Assembly: GCF_036090055.1 (NCBI RefSeq)
Contig: NZ_CP107970.1
Location: 2,854,501-2,918,500 of the forward strand
Direction: 5' to 3'
DNA length: 64,000 bases
DNA from: Nocardioides sp. NBC_00368
Lineage (GTDB): Bacteria; Actinomycetota; Actinomycetes; Propionibacteriales; Nocardioidaceae
The translations under genes were made by a program, and so were the position numbers. Within the stretch, counting starts at the first letter, position 1. Each line of letters starts with the position of its first letter. Below, piece after piece: positions 9,285 to 16,335 of this stretch. The notes under the pieces were generated by a model. It was not told where the DNA came from. It searched no databases and saw only the letters and a program-made list of their open reading frames with translations.

Positions 9285-10045
9285 GCGATCCGGCCCTCCA
9301 TCGGCGAGGATGCCCTGGCGACCGCCTGTCGCGGGATCCGGCCTGCAGCGCGGGCGGTGTGCCCGGCCTCGACGGCCAACCGCAGGGCACGGGCCATCGC
9401 GACCGGCTCGTCGGCGCGGGTGACGCCGGTGGCGGCGAGGACGGCGGAGCAGCCGAGCTCCATCGCCAGCGCCGCGTCCGAGGCGGTCCCGACCCCGGCG
9501 TCGAGCACCACCGGCACCTCGACCGCGGCCACGACGGCCTCGATGGCGTACGGGTTGAGGATGCCGAGCCCCGACCCGATCGGCGAGCCGAGCGGCATCA
9601 CCGCCGCGCAGCCGGCATCGGCGAGCCGGCGGGCGAGGACGGGGTCGTCGGTGGCGTACGGCAGGACCGTGAAGCCCTTGCGCACCAGCTGCTCGGCAGC
9701 CTCGACGAGCTCGACGGCGTCGGGCATCAGCGAGGTCTCGTCGCCGATCACCTCCAGCTTGACCCAGTCGGTCTCCAGCGCCTCACGGGCCAGCTCAGCG
9801 GTCAGGACGGCCTCGCGGGCCGAGAGACAGCCGGCGGTGTTCGGCAGGATCGGGACGGCCGCGGCGCGCAGCGTCTCGAGCAGCCCGCCGGCCGCCGTCG
9901 AGGACGTACGCCGCATCGACACCGTCACCAGACCCGGCTCGGCCGCGGCGATGACGTCCGGGAGCAGCGCCAGGTTGGGCAGGCCGCCGGTGCCGAGGAA
10001 GAGGCGCGAGGACAGCTCACGGCCGGCGATCTTGAACACGCTCAT
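9281..10045 (-). CDS. thiG: Thiazole synthase
   Basis: A 254-residue TIM-barrel enzyme that builds the thiazole phosphate ring from deoxyxylulose phosphate, dehydroglycine and ThiS-thiocarboxylate. The imine-forming lysine is Lys96 in DWVKLEVIGD. Other signatures are FLGTGGLPN, SMRRTSSTA, LPNTAGCLSAREAV, VMPLGSPIGSGLGI and VVLDAGVGTASDAALAMELG. It acts together with ThiS and ThiO, which are encoded immediately upstream with 4-bp overlaps, so the whole thiazole branch is one translationally coupled unit. Confidence 0.97.
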   Translation of the reverse strand: MSVFKIAGRELSSRLFLGTGGLPNLALLPDVIAAAEPGLVTVSMRRTSSTAAGGLLETLRAAAVPILPNTAGCLSAREAVLTAELAREALETDWVKLEVIGDETSLMPDAVELVEAAEQLVRKGFTVLPYATDDPVLARRLADAGCAAVMPLGSPIGSGLGILNPYAIEAVVAAVEVPVVLDAGVGTASDAALAMELGCSAVLAATGVTRADEPVAMARALRLAVEAGHTARAAGRIPRQAVARASSPMEGRIA

Positions 10046-10230
10046 CCGCCCTGCACCGCCGTCACGATCTCGACGACGTCGCCGTCCTGGAGGTGGGTGG
10101 TCGGGTGCTCCGCACGCGGCACGACCTCACCGTTGACCGCGATCGCGCTCCCGGCGCGCTCGTTCAGCAGGTCGACGATGCCGGCACCGTCGGCCACCTC
10201 GGTCGGTTCGCCGTTGATCATCAGTCTCAT
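10042..10230 (-). CDS. thiS: Sulfur carrier protein ThiS
   Basis: A 62-residue ubiquitin-fold protein that ends in Gly61-Gly62, the tail that is adenylated and thiocarboxylated to donate sulfur to ThiG. It has normal length for the family, with the expected VNGEVVPRAEH and LQDGDVVEIVTAVQGG blocks. It overlaps thiO by four bases upstream and thiG by four bases downstream. No thiF is seen in the window, so activation must use an enzyme encoded elsewhere. Confidence 0.96.
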   Translation of the reverse strand: MRLMINGEPTEVADGAGIVDLLNERAGSAIAVNGEVVPRAEHPTTHLQDGDVVEIVTAVQGG

Positions 10231-11315
10231 CTGTCGGACTCCTCGGTGTTACTTGACGGGCACTTCGTGGACTTGTCGGGTGTTTCAGTGCCCGTCAAGC
10301 CCAGGGATACCCGGTCGACCGGGTATCCCAGCGACCGGCGCGGATCCACCACGGCCTCCACCACGCCGGTCTCGATGTGGTCGGCGACCAGCCGCGCGAT
10401 GAGCGGCGCGAGCAGGACCCCGTTGCGGTAGGCGCCGGCGGCCAGCACGACGCCCGGCTCGTGGGTCGGCCCGACGAGCGGGAGGTTGTCGGCGGTGCCG
10501 GGCCGGTCCCGCGAGGTCACCTCCACCACGTTCGCCCGGTCGAGCGCGGGCACCACCCGGCGCGCGGAGTCGAGCAGCCGCCACACGCCCTCGACGGTCG
10601 GCAGCAGCGGACCGTCACGCTCTTCCGAGGTGGCCCCGACGACCACCTCGTCGCTGTCGGTCCGCGGCACCACATAGACCTGCTCGCCGTGCGCCCAGGC
10701 CCGCACCGTCCGCTCGACCGGCTCCTGCGTCCGCACCCGCACCACGTCGCCGCGTACCGGCCGGATGAGGGAGGAGTACGGAGCGGGGAGGTTCGTTCCC
10801 GTGGCGATGACGGTGACGTCAGCAGCCGTGTCGAGACCGACGCGCTCACCGACGCGCGCGAGCAGCGCCGCGACGACGGCCCGCGGGTCGACAGAGTGGT
10901 CCTCGGCGAGGAAGGCGCCACCGGCGACCCGGCCGAGCCCGGGTTCACGGCCCAGCAGATCGCGCCGCCCCAGCCGTTCGTAGGAGACCCCGGCGAGGTC
11001 GAGCACGGCGAGCTGTCGCTCGACCTGCTGGACATCCCCGGCGTCGACCCCGACGAGCAGCGTCCCGCGGGTGTGCACAGGCACGCCGAGCCGCGAGGCG
11101 AAGTCGGGCCACAGCGCGAGCGACGACAGGCAGAGTCGGGTCAGCGACTCTTCTCCGTACCAGGCCTCACCGGCCGGGCTGAGCATGCCGGCGGCAGCGT
11201 ACGAGGCCCCCGAGCCCGGCGACGGATCGACCACCGAGACGTCATGTCCGCGACGGATCAGCTCGTCGGCGACGGACAGCCCGACGATCCCGGCCCCCAG
11301 CACCCGGACGCGCAT
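10227..11315 (-). CDS. thiO: Glycine oxidase with an unusual C-terminal tail
   Basis: FAD-dependent oxidase giving dehydroglycine for thiazole synthesis, 362 residues. The FAD-binding motif is G7-A-G-I-V-G12, followed by VVDPSPGSGASYAAAGML; the later LPLVGPTHEPGVVLAAGAYRNGVLLAP is the conserved C-terminal FAD block. The start may be this ATG, which overlaps the thiE stop (TGATG), or the GTG one codon earlier. Beyond the usual end of the family (VVDPRRS), about 30 extra residues rich in Thr, Ser and Lys follow (roughly 329-362). They are encoded by two perfect inverted repeats. The new stop still overlaps the thiS ATG, so coupling is preserved. Confidence 0.93.
   Translation of the reverse strand: MRVRVLGAGIVGLSVADELIRRGHDVSVVDPSPGSGASYAAAGMLSPAGEAWYGEESLTRLCLSSLALWPDFASRLGVPVHTRGTLLVGVDAGDVQQVERQLAVLDLAGVSYERLGRRDLLGREPGLGRVAGGAFLAEDHSVDPRAVVAALLARVGERVGLDTAADVTVIATGTNLPAPYSSLIRPVRGDVVRVRTQEPVERTVRAWAHGEQVYVVPRTDSDEVVVGATSEERDGPLLPTVEGVWRLLDSARRVVPALDRANVVEVTSRDRPGTADNLPLVGPTHEPGVVLAAGAYRNGVLLAPLIARLVADHIETGVVEAVVDPRRSLGYPVDRVSLGLTGTETPDKSTKCPSSNTEESDR
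10252..10329. repeat. Two perfect inverted repeats at the 3' end of thiO (element C)
   Basis: The first is a 13-bp inverted repeat, CTTGACGGGCACT (10252-10264) with AGTGCCCGTCAAG (10287-10299), separated by 22 bp. Four bases further lies a 26-bp uninterrupted perfect palindrome (10304-10329), centred on GTCGAC and ending in GGGATACCC / GGGTATCCC. Both are translated as the C-terminal tail of ThiO. Confidence 0.88.
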
Positions 11316-11926
11316 CACGCCACCGCCGTCACGAGCTCCTTCGCGGCCTGGAGCGGATCGGGTTGTCGCCAGAGGCCGCCGATCACGGCGATCCCGTGGG
11401 CGCCGGCGGCGCGCACCGACGCAGCGGTCGCCGCCGAGATCCCGCCGATCGCGATCAGCGGCAGCACACCGACCGCGGCGCCGACCGCCTCGACGCCCAA
11501 CGGGTCGGGGAGGCCGGCCTTGGACGAGGTGGCGAACACGGGCCCGAACCCCGCGTAGTCCGCCCCCGAGTCCGCGGCCGCCTCGACCGCGGCGCGGTTC
11601 CGGCAGGTGGCACCGATGATCAGGCCCGGCGTGACGGCGTCGGCGATCCGCCGGGCCTCGTCCAGCGGCAGATCGGCCGCACCGAGGTGGACGCCGTCCG
11701 CACCGGCGGCGAGCGCCACGTCGAGCCGGTCGTCGACAACGACACAGGCCTGGTACGCCGCGACGAGCTCGAGCACGCTCGCGGTGAGAACGAGCAGCTC
11801 ACGTGTGGTCGCGGCCTTGTCACGTACTTGAAAGCCGTCGACTCCTGCTGCCGCGAGCGCAGGCAGCAGGGTCAGGTCGTCGGTCGTGGAGACGAGGCAG
11901 AAGATCCTCGGGAGGGCAGGCAACAC
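11315..11926 (-). CDS. thiE: Thiamine-phosphate synthase
   Basis: A 203-residue enzyme that joins HMP-PP and thiazole phosphate to give thiamine phosphate. It is the first gene of the operon and starts with GTG. Motifs: FQVRDKA (residues 32-38, the QxRxK pyrophosphate contact), VVDDRLDVALAAGADGVHLGAADLP, GATCRN, ADYAGFGPVFATSSK (Lys of the thiazole-phosphate site) and PLIAIGGIS. These match true ThiE better than the second homologue downstream. The ribosome site GGAAG lies nine bases before the GTG and forms part of the riboswitch 3' strand, which gives a direct way for TPP to block translation. Confidence 0.94.
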   Translation of the reverse strand: MLPALPRIFCLVSTTDDLTLLPALAAAGVDGFQVRDKAATTRELLVLTASVLELVAAYQACVVVDDRLDVALAAGADGVHLGAADLPLDEARRIADAVTPGLIIGATCRNRAAVEAAADSGADYAGFGPVFATSSKAGLPDPLGVEAVGAAVGVLPLIAIGGISAATAASVRAAGAHGIAVIGGLWRQPDPLQAAKELVTAVA

Positions 11927-11933
11927 GTCAGGT

Positions 11934-12024
11934 CACTTCCTTCGCCGGCATTATCCGGATCAGGTACGACGGTCGGAGCGGCTCCAGCTCCCTCTCAGCC
12001 CGCTGCCGCGGACTCCCGTGTGGG
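11934..12024 (-). promoter_or_regulatory. TPP (THI-box) riboswitch
   Basis: Read on the minus strand, the segment contains the conserved THI elements in order: CGGGAGTCC, GGGCTGAGAGGG, a variable GC stem, then ACCTGATCCGGATAATGCCGGCGAAGG. These are the hallmark pyrimidine- and pyrophosphate-sensor helices of the TPP aptamer. It lies directly before thiE, and the terminal purine run of the aptamer overlaps the thiE ribosome site. Thiamine excess should therefore switch off the whole thiE-O-S-G-E2-D-C operon. Confidence 0.96.
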
Positions 12025-12073
12025 TTGGGTCCCGATCACTGTAACGGAGTCACGGGCACCTGGCGCAAGGGGT

Positions 12074-12664
12074 TCACCCCATCATGGACGGCCGACCTCC
12101 GCGCGGTGCGAGCGGCTTGACCTCACAGGCCTCCGCGAATCCGTCGGACTCGATGCCCAGCGCGACGTTGGTGCGGGTCGAGAGGTTGGCGAACCCGATG
12201 ACCGCGGTCAGTTCGATCACGGCCGCCTCGCCGAGCTGCGCGACCAGGCCCGACACCATCTCGTCGGTGACGGTCGGCTCGGTCTGGCTCATCGCCTCGG
12301 CGTACGCCATCACGTCCCGCTCCAGCGGCGTGAACACGTCCGACTCACGCCAGCGCGGCACCTGCCGAGCCTTCTCCATGTCGAGGCCGCGGTTGTGGGC
12401 CTCGAAGTAGTTGAAGTCCAGGCACCAGCTGCACCCCACGGACGAGGCGACGGCCATGTGGGCGAAGGACTTCAGCTGCTCGTCGCAGGCATCCCACTTC
12501 TTCACCTTGGAGCCGAGGCCGGACATGCCCATCAGCACCTTCTGGTTGTGCCAGTAGACGCCGACCGAGGACGGCACCTGACCGAGCAACTTCATGGCGA
12601 ACCGCTTGATCATCATCCCCTTGAAGCCGGTGATCTCTGCGGGCGCGATGCGGGTGGCAGTCAT
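12074..12664 (-). CDS. AhpD-like / carboxymuconolactone decarboxylase family protein
   Basis: A 196-residue all-helical protein of the AhpD-like superfamily. The redox motif is C78-S-W-C81 in SSVGCSWCLDFNYFEAH, followed by a His (His90), as in peroxidase-type members. The C-terminal part (AAVIELTAVIGFANLSTRTNVALGI) is the typical second helical repeat. The start is fixed by a strong GGAGGAGA ribosome site just before ATG (MTATRIAPAE); upstream in-frame ATGs lack such a site. It is divergent from the fumarase gene. Role: probably thiol peroxidase or disulfide reductase; substrate unknown. Confidence 0.85.
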   Translation of the reverse strand: MTATRIAPAEITGFKGMMIKRFAMKLLGQVPSSVGVYWHNQKVLMGMSGLGSKVKKWDACDEQLKSFAHMAVASSVGCSWCLDFNYFEAHNRGLDMEKARQVPRWRESDVFTPLERDVMAYAEAMSQTEPTVTDEMVSGLVAQLGEAAVIELTAVIGFANLSTRTNVALGIESDGFAEACEVKPLAPRGGRPSMMG

Positions 12665-12750
12665 TTCTCCTCCTGGGTCCAGGCCCCGTTCTTCGGGGCT
12701 CTCGACACCTAGACGGCGGACGCGCGCGATCTGTGACATCCCCGGCGGCG

Positions 12751-12756
12751 TACGAT
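12751..12756 (+). promoter_or_regulatory. -10 hexamer TACGAT of a leaderless promoter for fumarase
   Basis: TACGAT ends eight bases before the GTG start codon of the class I fumarase, so transcription would begin at or within a base or two of the GTG. No ribosome site is present. A poorly conserved TGTGAC lies upstream. Confidence 0.5.
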
Positions 12757-12764
12757 TCGGTTCC

Positions 12765-14453
12765 GTGGCTGACGTTGAGTTCCGGTACTCCGACCTCCTC
12801 CCGACCGGCAAGGACGACACTCCTTATCGGCTGATCACCAGCGAGGGGGTGGAAGAGATCGAGGTCGACGGGCGCAAGTTCCTCAAGGTCGACCCCGAGG
12901 CGATCCGCCTGCTGACCGCCGAGGCGATGAAGGACATCAACCAGTACCTCCGCCCGGCCCACCTCAAGCAGCTCCGCAAGATCATCGACGACCCCGAGGC
13001 CTCCGGCAACGACCGCTTCGTCGCGCTCGACCTCCTCAAGAACGTCAACATCTCCGCCGGCGGGATCCTGCCGATGTGCCAGGACACCGGCACCGCGATC
13101 GTGATGGGCAAGAAGTCCGAGGGCGTGCTGACCGGCTCCGACGACGCCGAGACCGTCAGCCGCGGCGTCTTCGACGCCTACACCAAGCTCAACCTCCGCT
13201 ACTCCCAGCTGGCCCCGCTGACGACGTACGAGGAGAAGAACACCGGCTCCAACCTGCCCGCGCAGGTCGAGATCTACTCGACCACCGAGGGCGAGAACGG
13301 CCCGGAGTACAAGTTCCTCTTCATGGCCAAGGGCGGCGGCAGCGCCAACAAGTCGTTCCTGTTCCAGGAGACCAAGGCGATCCTCAACCCCGACCGGATC
13401 CTGACCTTCCTCGACGAGAAGATCCGCTCGCTCGGCACGGCCGCCTGCCCGCCGTACCACCTCGCCGTCGTCATCGGCGGGACGTCCGCGGAGTTCGCGC
13501 TGAAGACCGCGAAGTACGCGAGCGCCCACTACCTCGACAACCTTCCGACCGAGGGCTCGATGAGCGCCCACGGCTTCCGCGACACCGAGCTCGAGGAGAA
13601 GGTCTTCGAGCTGACCCAGTCCTTCGGGATCGGCGCCCAGTTCGGCGGCAAGTACTTCTGCCATGACGTACGCGTCGTCCGGCTCCCCCGCCACGGCGCC
13701 TCGTGTCCCGTCGCGATCGCCGTCTCCTGCTCCGCCGACCGCCAGGCGCTCGGCAAGATCACCCGCGACGGCGTCTTCCTCGAGCAGCTCGAGACCGACC
13801 CGGCGCAGTACATGCCGGACGCCGGCATGGCCGAGGAGATCTCGGCCGGCGAGGTGGTCTCGATCGATCTGAACCAGCCCATGGACAAGATCCTGGAGAC
13901 GCTGTCCCAGCACCCGGTCAAGACCCGGCTCTCGCTGAGCGGCCCGATGGTCGTCGCCCGCGACATCGCGCACGCCAAGATCAAGGAGCGTCTCGACGCC
14001 GGCGAGGAGATGCCGGAGTACATGAAGAACCACCCGGTCTACTACGCCGGCCCGGCCAAGACGCCCGAGGGCATGGCGAGCGGGTCCTTCGGGCCGACGA
14101 CCGCGGGCCGGATGGACTCCTACGTCGAGCAGTTCCAGGCCGCCGGCGGCTCCATGGTCATGCTGGCCAAGGGCAACCGCTCCAAGGTCGTCGCCGACGC
14201 GTGCGGCACCTACGGCGGCTTCTACCTCGGCTCGATCGGCGGCCCCGCCGCCCGTCTCGCCCAGGACTGCATCAAGTCGGTCGAGGTGCTCGAGTACCCC
14301 GAGCTCGGCATGGAGGCGGTCTGGAAGATCGAGGTCGAGGGCTTCCCCGCCTTCATCGTCGTCGACGGCGAGGGCAACGACTTCTTCACCGACCCCTCCG
14401 GCACCACCACCGTCCCCCTCACCGGGATCAGGGTGCGGTCGAAGGAGCGCTGA
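12765..14453 (+). CDS. Class I (iron-sulfur) fumarate hydratase
   Basis: A 562-residue oxygen-sensitive fumarase with a [4Fe-4S] cluster, interconverting fumarate and malate. Cluster-ligand Cys105 lies in ILPMCQDTGT, and a second is in GAQFGGKYFCHDVRVVRLPRHGASCPV. The C-terminal beta domain contains YYAGPAKTPEGMASGSFGPTTAGRMDSY. The single-chain length matches FumA/FumB-type enzymes (about 550) rather than split two-subunit forms. GTG is taken as the start because the protein then begins VADVEFRYSDLLP, and a -10 element lies just upstream with no ribosome site, suggesting a leaderless mRNA. A class II fumarase is encoded 5.5 kb downstream. Confidence 0.95.
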   Translation: MADVEFRYSDLLPTGKDDTPYRLITSEGVEEIEVDGRKFLKVDPEAIRLLTAEAMKDINQYLRPAHLKQLRKIIDDPEASGNDRFVALDLLKNVNISAGGILPMCQDTGTAIVMGKKSEGVLTGSDDAETVSRGVFDAYTKLNLRYSQLAPLTTYEEKNTGSNLPAQVEIYSTTEGENGPEYKFLFMAKGGGSANKSFLFQETKAILNPDRILTFLDEKIRSLGTAACPPYHLAVVIGGTSAEFALKTAKYASAHYLDNLPTEGSMSAHGFRDTELEEKVFELTQSFGIGAQFGGKYFCHDVRVVRLPRHGASCPVAIAVSCSADRQALGKITRDGVFLEQLETDPAQYMPDAGMAEEISAGEVVSIDLNQPMDKILETLSQHPVKTRLSLSGPMVVARDIAHAKIKERLDAGEEMPEYMKNHPVYYAGPAKTPEGMASGSFGPTTAGRMDSYVEQFQAAGGSMVMLAKGNRSKVVADACGTYGGFYLGSIGGPAARLAQDCIKSVEVLEYPELGMEAVWKIEVEGFPAFIVVDGEGNDFFTDPSGTTTVPLTGIRVRSKER

Positions 14454-14545
14454 GCGCCGGCCGGCCGGCCCGCCGGCGCTGAGCGGCGATGCGGGACGAC
14501 CGGATAGGTTGATGGGCACCGATCCCCGACGACGAGGAGACCCCC

Positions 14546-14839
14546 ATGCAGTGCCCCATCGACGGTGCCACCCTGGTGATGAGCGAGCGCCAAGGCATCG
14601 AGATCGACTACTGCCCGCAGTGCCGTGGTGTGTGGCTGGACCGCGGCGAGATCGACAAGATCGTCGAGCGGTCCGTCGGCGCCCCGCAACCCGGCAGCTA
14701 CCAGCAGCCCCGCCAGGAGCAGCGCGACGACCGGCGCTATGAGAAGCGGGAGTACGAGCGGCGCGACTACGACGACGACCACCGCTACGACAAGCGCCGC
14801 AGCCACCGTGAGTCCTGGTTGGGTGACCTCTTCGGCTGA
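14546..14839 (+). CDS. Small zinc-ribbon (TFIIB-type) domain protein
   Basis: A 97-residue protein. Residues 1-40 form the zf-TFIIB-like motif: C3-P-I-D, then D21-Y-C23-P-Q-C26-R-G-V-W-L-D-R-G-E-I-D. This is the common bacterial variant in which the second Cys of the first knuckle is Asp. The rest is a very polar tail dense in Arg, Asp, Glu and Tyr, ending in the hydrophobic SWLGDLFG. A GGAG ribosome site precedes the ATG at good spacing. Function unknown; the family is often linked to nucleic-acid or envelope complexes without firm evidence. Confidence 0.85.
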   Translation: MQCPIDGATLVMSERQGIEIDYCPQCRGVWLDRGEIDKIVERSVGAPQPGSYQQPRQEQRDDRRYEKREYERRDYDDDHRYDKRRSHRESWLGDLFG

Positions 14840-14871
14840 GCCTGACCCAGCCCGGCCCGCCCGCAGAATCC

Positions 14872-15099
14872 CTAGACGTCGTTGTCGCGGCGGTTCTCGG
14901 GCGGCGCCTCGCTCGGTCCGGACCCCTTCGTGTCCGGGCTTCCGGACTCGGACTCGGGGTAGCCCGCCGTCGAGTCCGCGGGCGCGATCGGAGTGTCGCC
15001 CTCGTCCTCGTCGAGGCGCTGGGTCTCGGAGACCTGCCCGGACTCGTCGGTGTATTCGGGGTCGTCGGGCCCCTCTGCTGGTAGCTGCTCGTGGCTCAT
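14872..15099 (-). CDS. Small acidic disordered hypothetical protein
   Basis: A 75-residue protein starting MSHEQLPAEGPDDPEYTDES. It is rich in Asp, Glu, Ser, Pro and Gly, with no hydrophobic core, signal peptide or recognised domain. The case for a real gene is that its ATG overlaps the stop of the upstream acetyltransferase (ATGA), the same arrangement used throughout this window. I do not recognise its function. Confidence 0.6.
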   Translation of the reverse strand: MSHEQLPAEGPDDPEYTDESGQVSETQRLDEDEGDTPIAPADSTAGYPESESGSPDTKGSGPSEAPPENRRDNDV

Positions 15100-15662
15100 G
15101 TCCGTGCGGTACCCCGTTGCCGGGCGAACCACTCCCGCCGGAGCAGCCCGAACACCCACGAGTCCGAGACGTCGCCGTTCACGACGCAGTCCTCCCTCAG
15201 CGTCCCCTCGAGCTTGAACCCGAGCTTCTCCAGCACCCGGGCCGAGGCGGCGTTGCGAGTGTCGGCCTCCGCCTGGACCCGGTTGAGGTCGAGCGCGTCG
15301 AAGGCCCAGGTCAGCACGGCACCGGCCGCCTCGGTCGCATAGCCCTGACCCCAGGCCGCCTCGCCGAGGCAGTAGCCGAGCGAGGCGCTGCGGAACTCCG
15401 GGTTCCACGAGTTGAAGGTGCACCAGCCGAGGAACACGGAGTCCCGTTCGATGACCACCCGCACGCCGGCCCCCTCCTCCGCCACCTCCTGTGACCTGGC
15501 GATGAACCGCCCGGCGCGGGCCGGATCGGTCCACGGCGGTGAGTCCCAGTAACGCAGTACGTGGGCGTCGCTCTGCAACGCGAAGAGGTCATCCGCATCG
15601 GCGTCGGTGAACGGCCGCAGCCGCAACCGTGTCGTGACGAGCGTCGGAGTGGGCAGCGGCAT
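15096..15662 (-). CDS. GNAT acetyltransferase, RimJ/RimL type
   Basis: A 188-residue N-acetyltransferase. The N-terminus TTRLRLRPFTDADADDLFALQSD is typical of RimJ/RimL-family enzymes that acetylate protein or small-molecule amines. The acetyl-CoA site is in SLGYCLGEAAWGQGYATEAAGAVLTWAFD (motif A: Q/RxxGxG/A equivalent, WGQGYATEA). The terminal NRVQAEADTRNAASARVLEKLGFKLEG is the conserved motif B. Substrate unknown. Its stop overlaps the start of the small acidic protein. Confidence 0.9.
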   Translation of the reverse strand: MPLPTPTLVTTRLRLRPFTDADADDLFALQSDAHVLRYWDSPPWTDPARAGRFIARSQEVAEEGAGVRVVIERDSVFLGWCTFNSWNPEFRSASLGYCLGEAAWGQGYATEAAGAVLTWAFDALDLNRVQAEADTRNAASARVLEKLGFKLEGTLREDCVVNGDVSDSWVFGLLRREWFARQRGTART

Positions 15663-15799
15663 GACCCGATGCTGTCAACCCGTGACCGCCCGCCGCATCA
15701 GGTTTTTCGAATCACCGATCCCCGACAGCCCACCAGTCGGCGTGCCCGTTGCCCGAGGGCACCAGCCGCCTTCGCCGCGAGGTGCCTCGAGGGTCGCGG

Positions 15800-16312
15800 T
15801 CATCGGCCAGGAGCGCCTGGGGCGCCGAGGTCGGTGACCGCGACGCGCTTGACGACGATGCCCCAGTCCTCGCGCGAGCGGCGGGTGGCGTCATAGGCGA
15901 CATCCGTCAGGCGCTGGGTGGAGTCGAGGAACTCGTCCTGGTCGACGATTCCGGCGAACTCTCGCAGCGCCTCGCGTACAGCGCGTTCGAGCCGCTGCTG
16001 GGTGTTGTCGACGCGGTAGGCGATCGATGGGTCCTCGAACTCGAAGTAGACGTTCAGAACCGCCTCGCAGACGTAGTGATCGCGGCAGACGAGCGGTTCC
16101 CGCATCGACAGCACCTGCTCGCGCATGTCGAACCGAGCGACGACCCGGTCCAGCAGCGGCACGATGGCGTTGAGGCCGGGCCTCAGCATCGTCCGGTACC
16201 GGCCGCGGCGCTCGATCACGAAGCAGGTCGCCGCAGGGACGATCTTGACGCTCATCAGCAGCCCGACGACCACCACGATGACGAGCAGCACGACCACGAG
16301 ACCCGGCGACAT
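15800..16312 (-). CDS. Short SPFH/Band 7 protein lacking the C-terminal coiled coil
   Basis: A 170-residue stomatin-like protein with an N-terminal membrane segment (residues 3-21) followed by a Band 7 domain (SVKIVPAATCFVIERRGRYRTMLRPGLN, then REQVLSMREPLVCRDHYVCEAVLNVYF). It stops at WGIVVKRVAVTDL plus a short Gly/Pro tail, exactly where its neighbour continues with the PPASIKEAMEKQMRAERDKRA helix. It is therefore about half the length of a normal family member. The downstream DNA does not encode the missing helix in another frame, so this looks like a stable short form, not a recent frameshift. It lies 23 bp after the full-length paralogue, probably in the same operon. Confidence 0.82.
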   Translation of the reverse strand: MSPGLVVVLLVIVVVVGLLMSVKIVPAATCFVIERRGRYRTMLRPGLNAIVPLLDRVVARFDMREQVLSMREPLVCRDHYVCEAVLNVYFEFEDPSIAYRVDNTQQRLERAVREALREFAGIVDQDEFLDSTQRLTDVAYDATRRSREDWGIVVKRVAVTDLGAPGAPGR

Positions 16313-16335
16313 GCCGGTCAGGCTACCGGCGTACG

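Noticed and set aside
12345..14519. 724-codon minus-strand frame across fumarase
   Set aside because: Mirror of the class I fumarase codons; no recognisable domain and no ribosome site. The end merely overlaps the AhpD-like gene in another frame.
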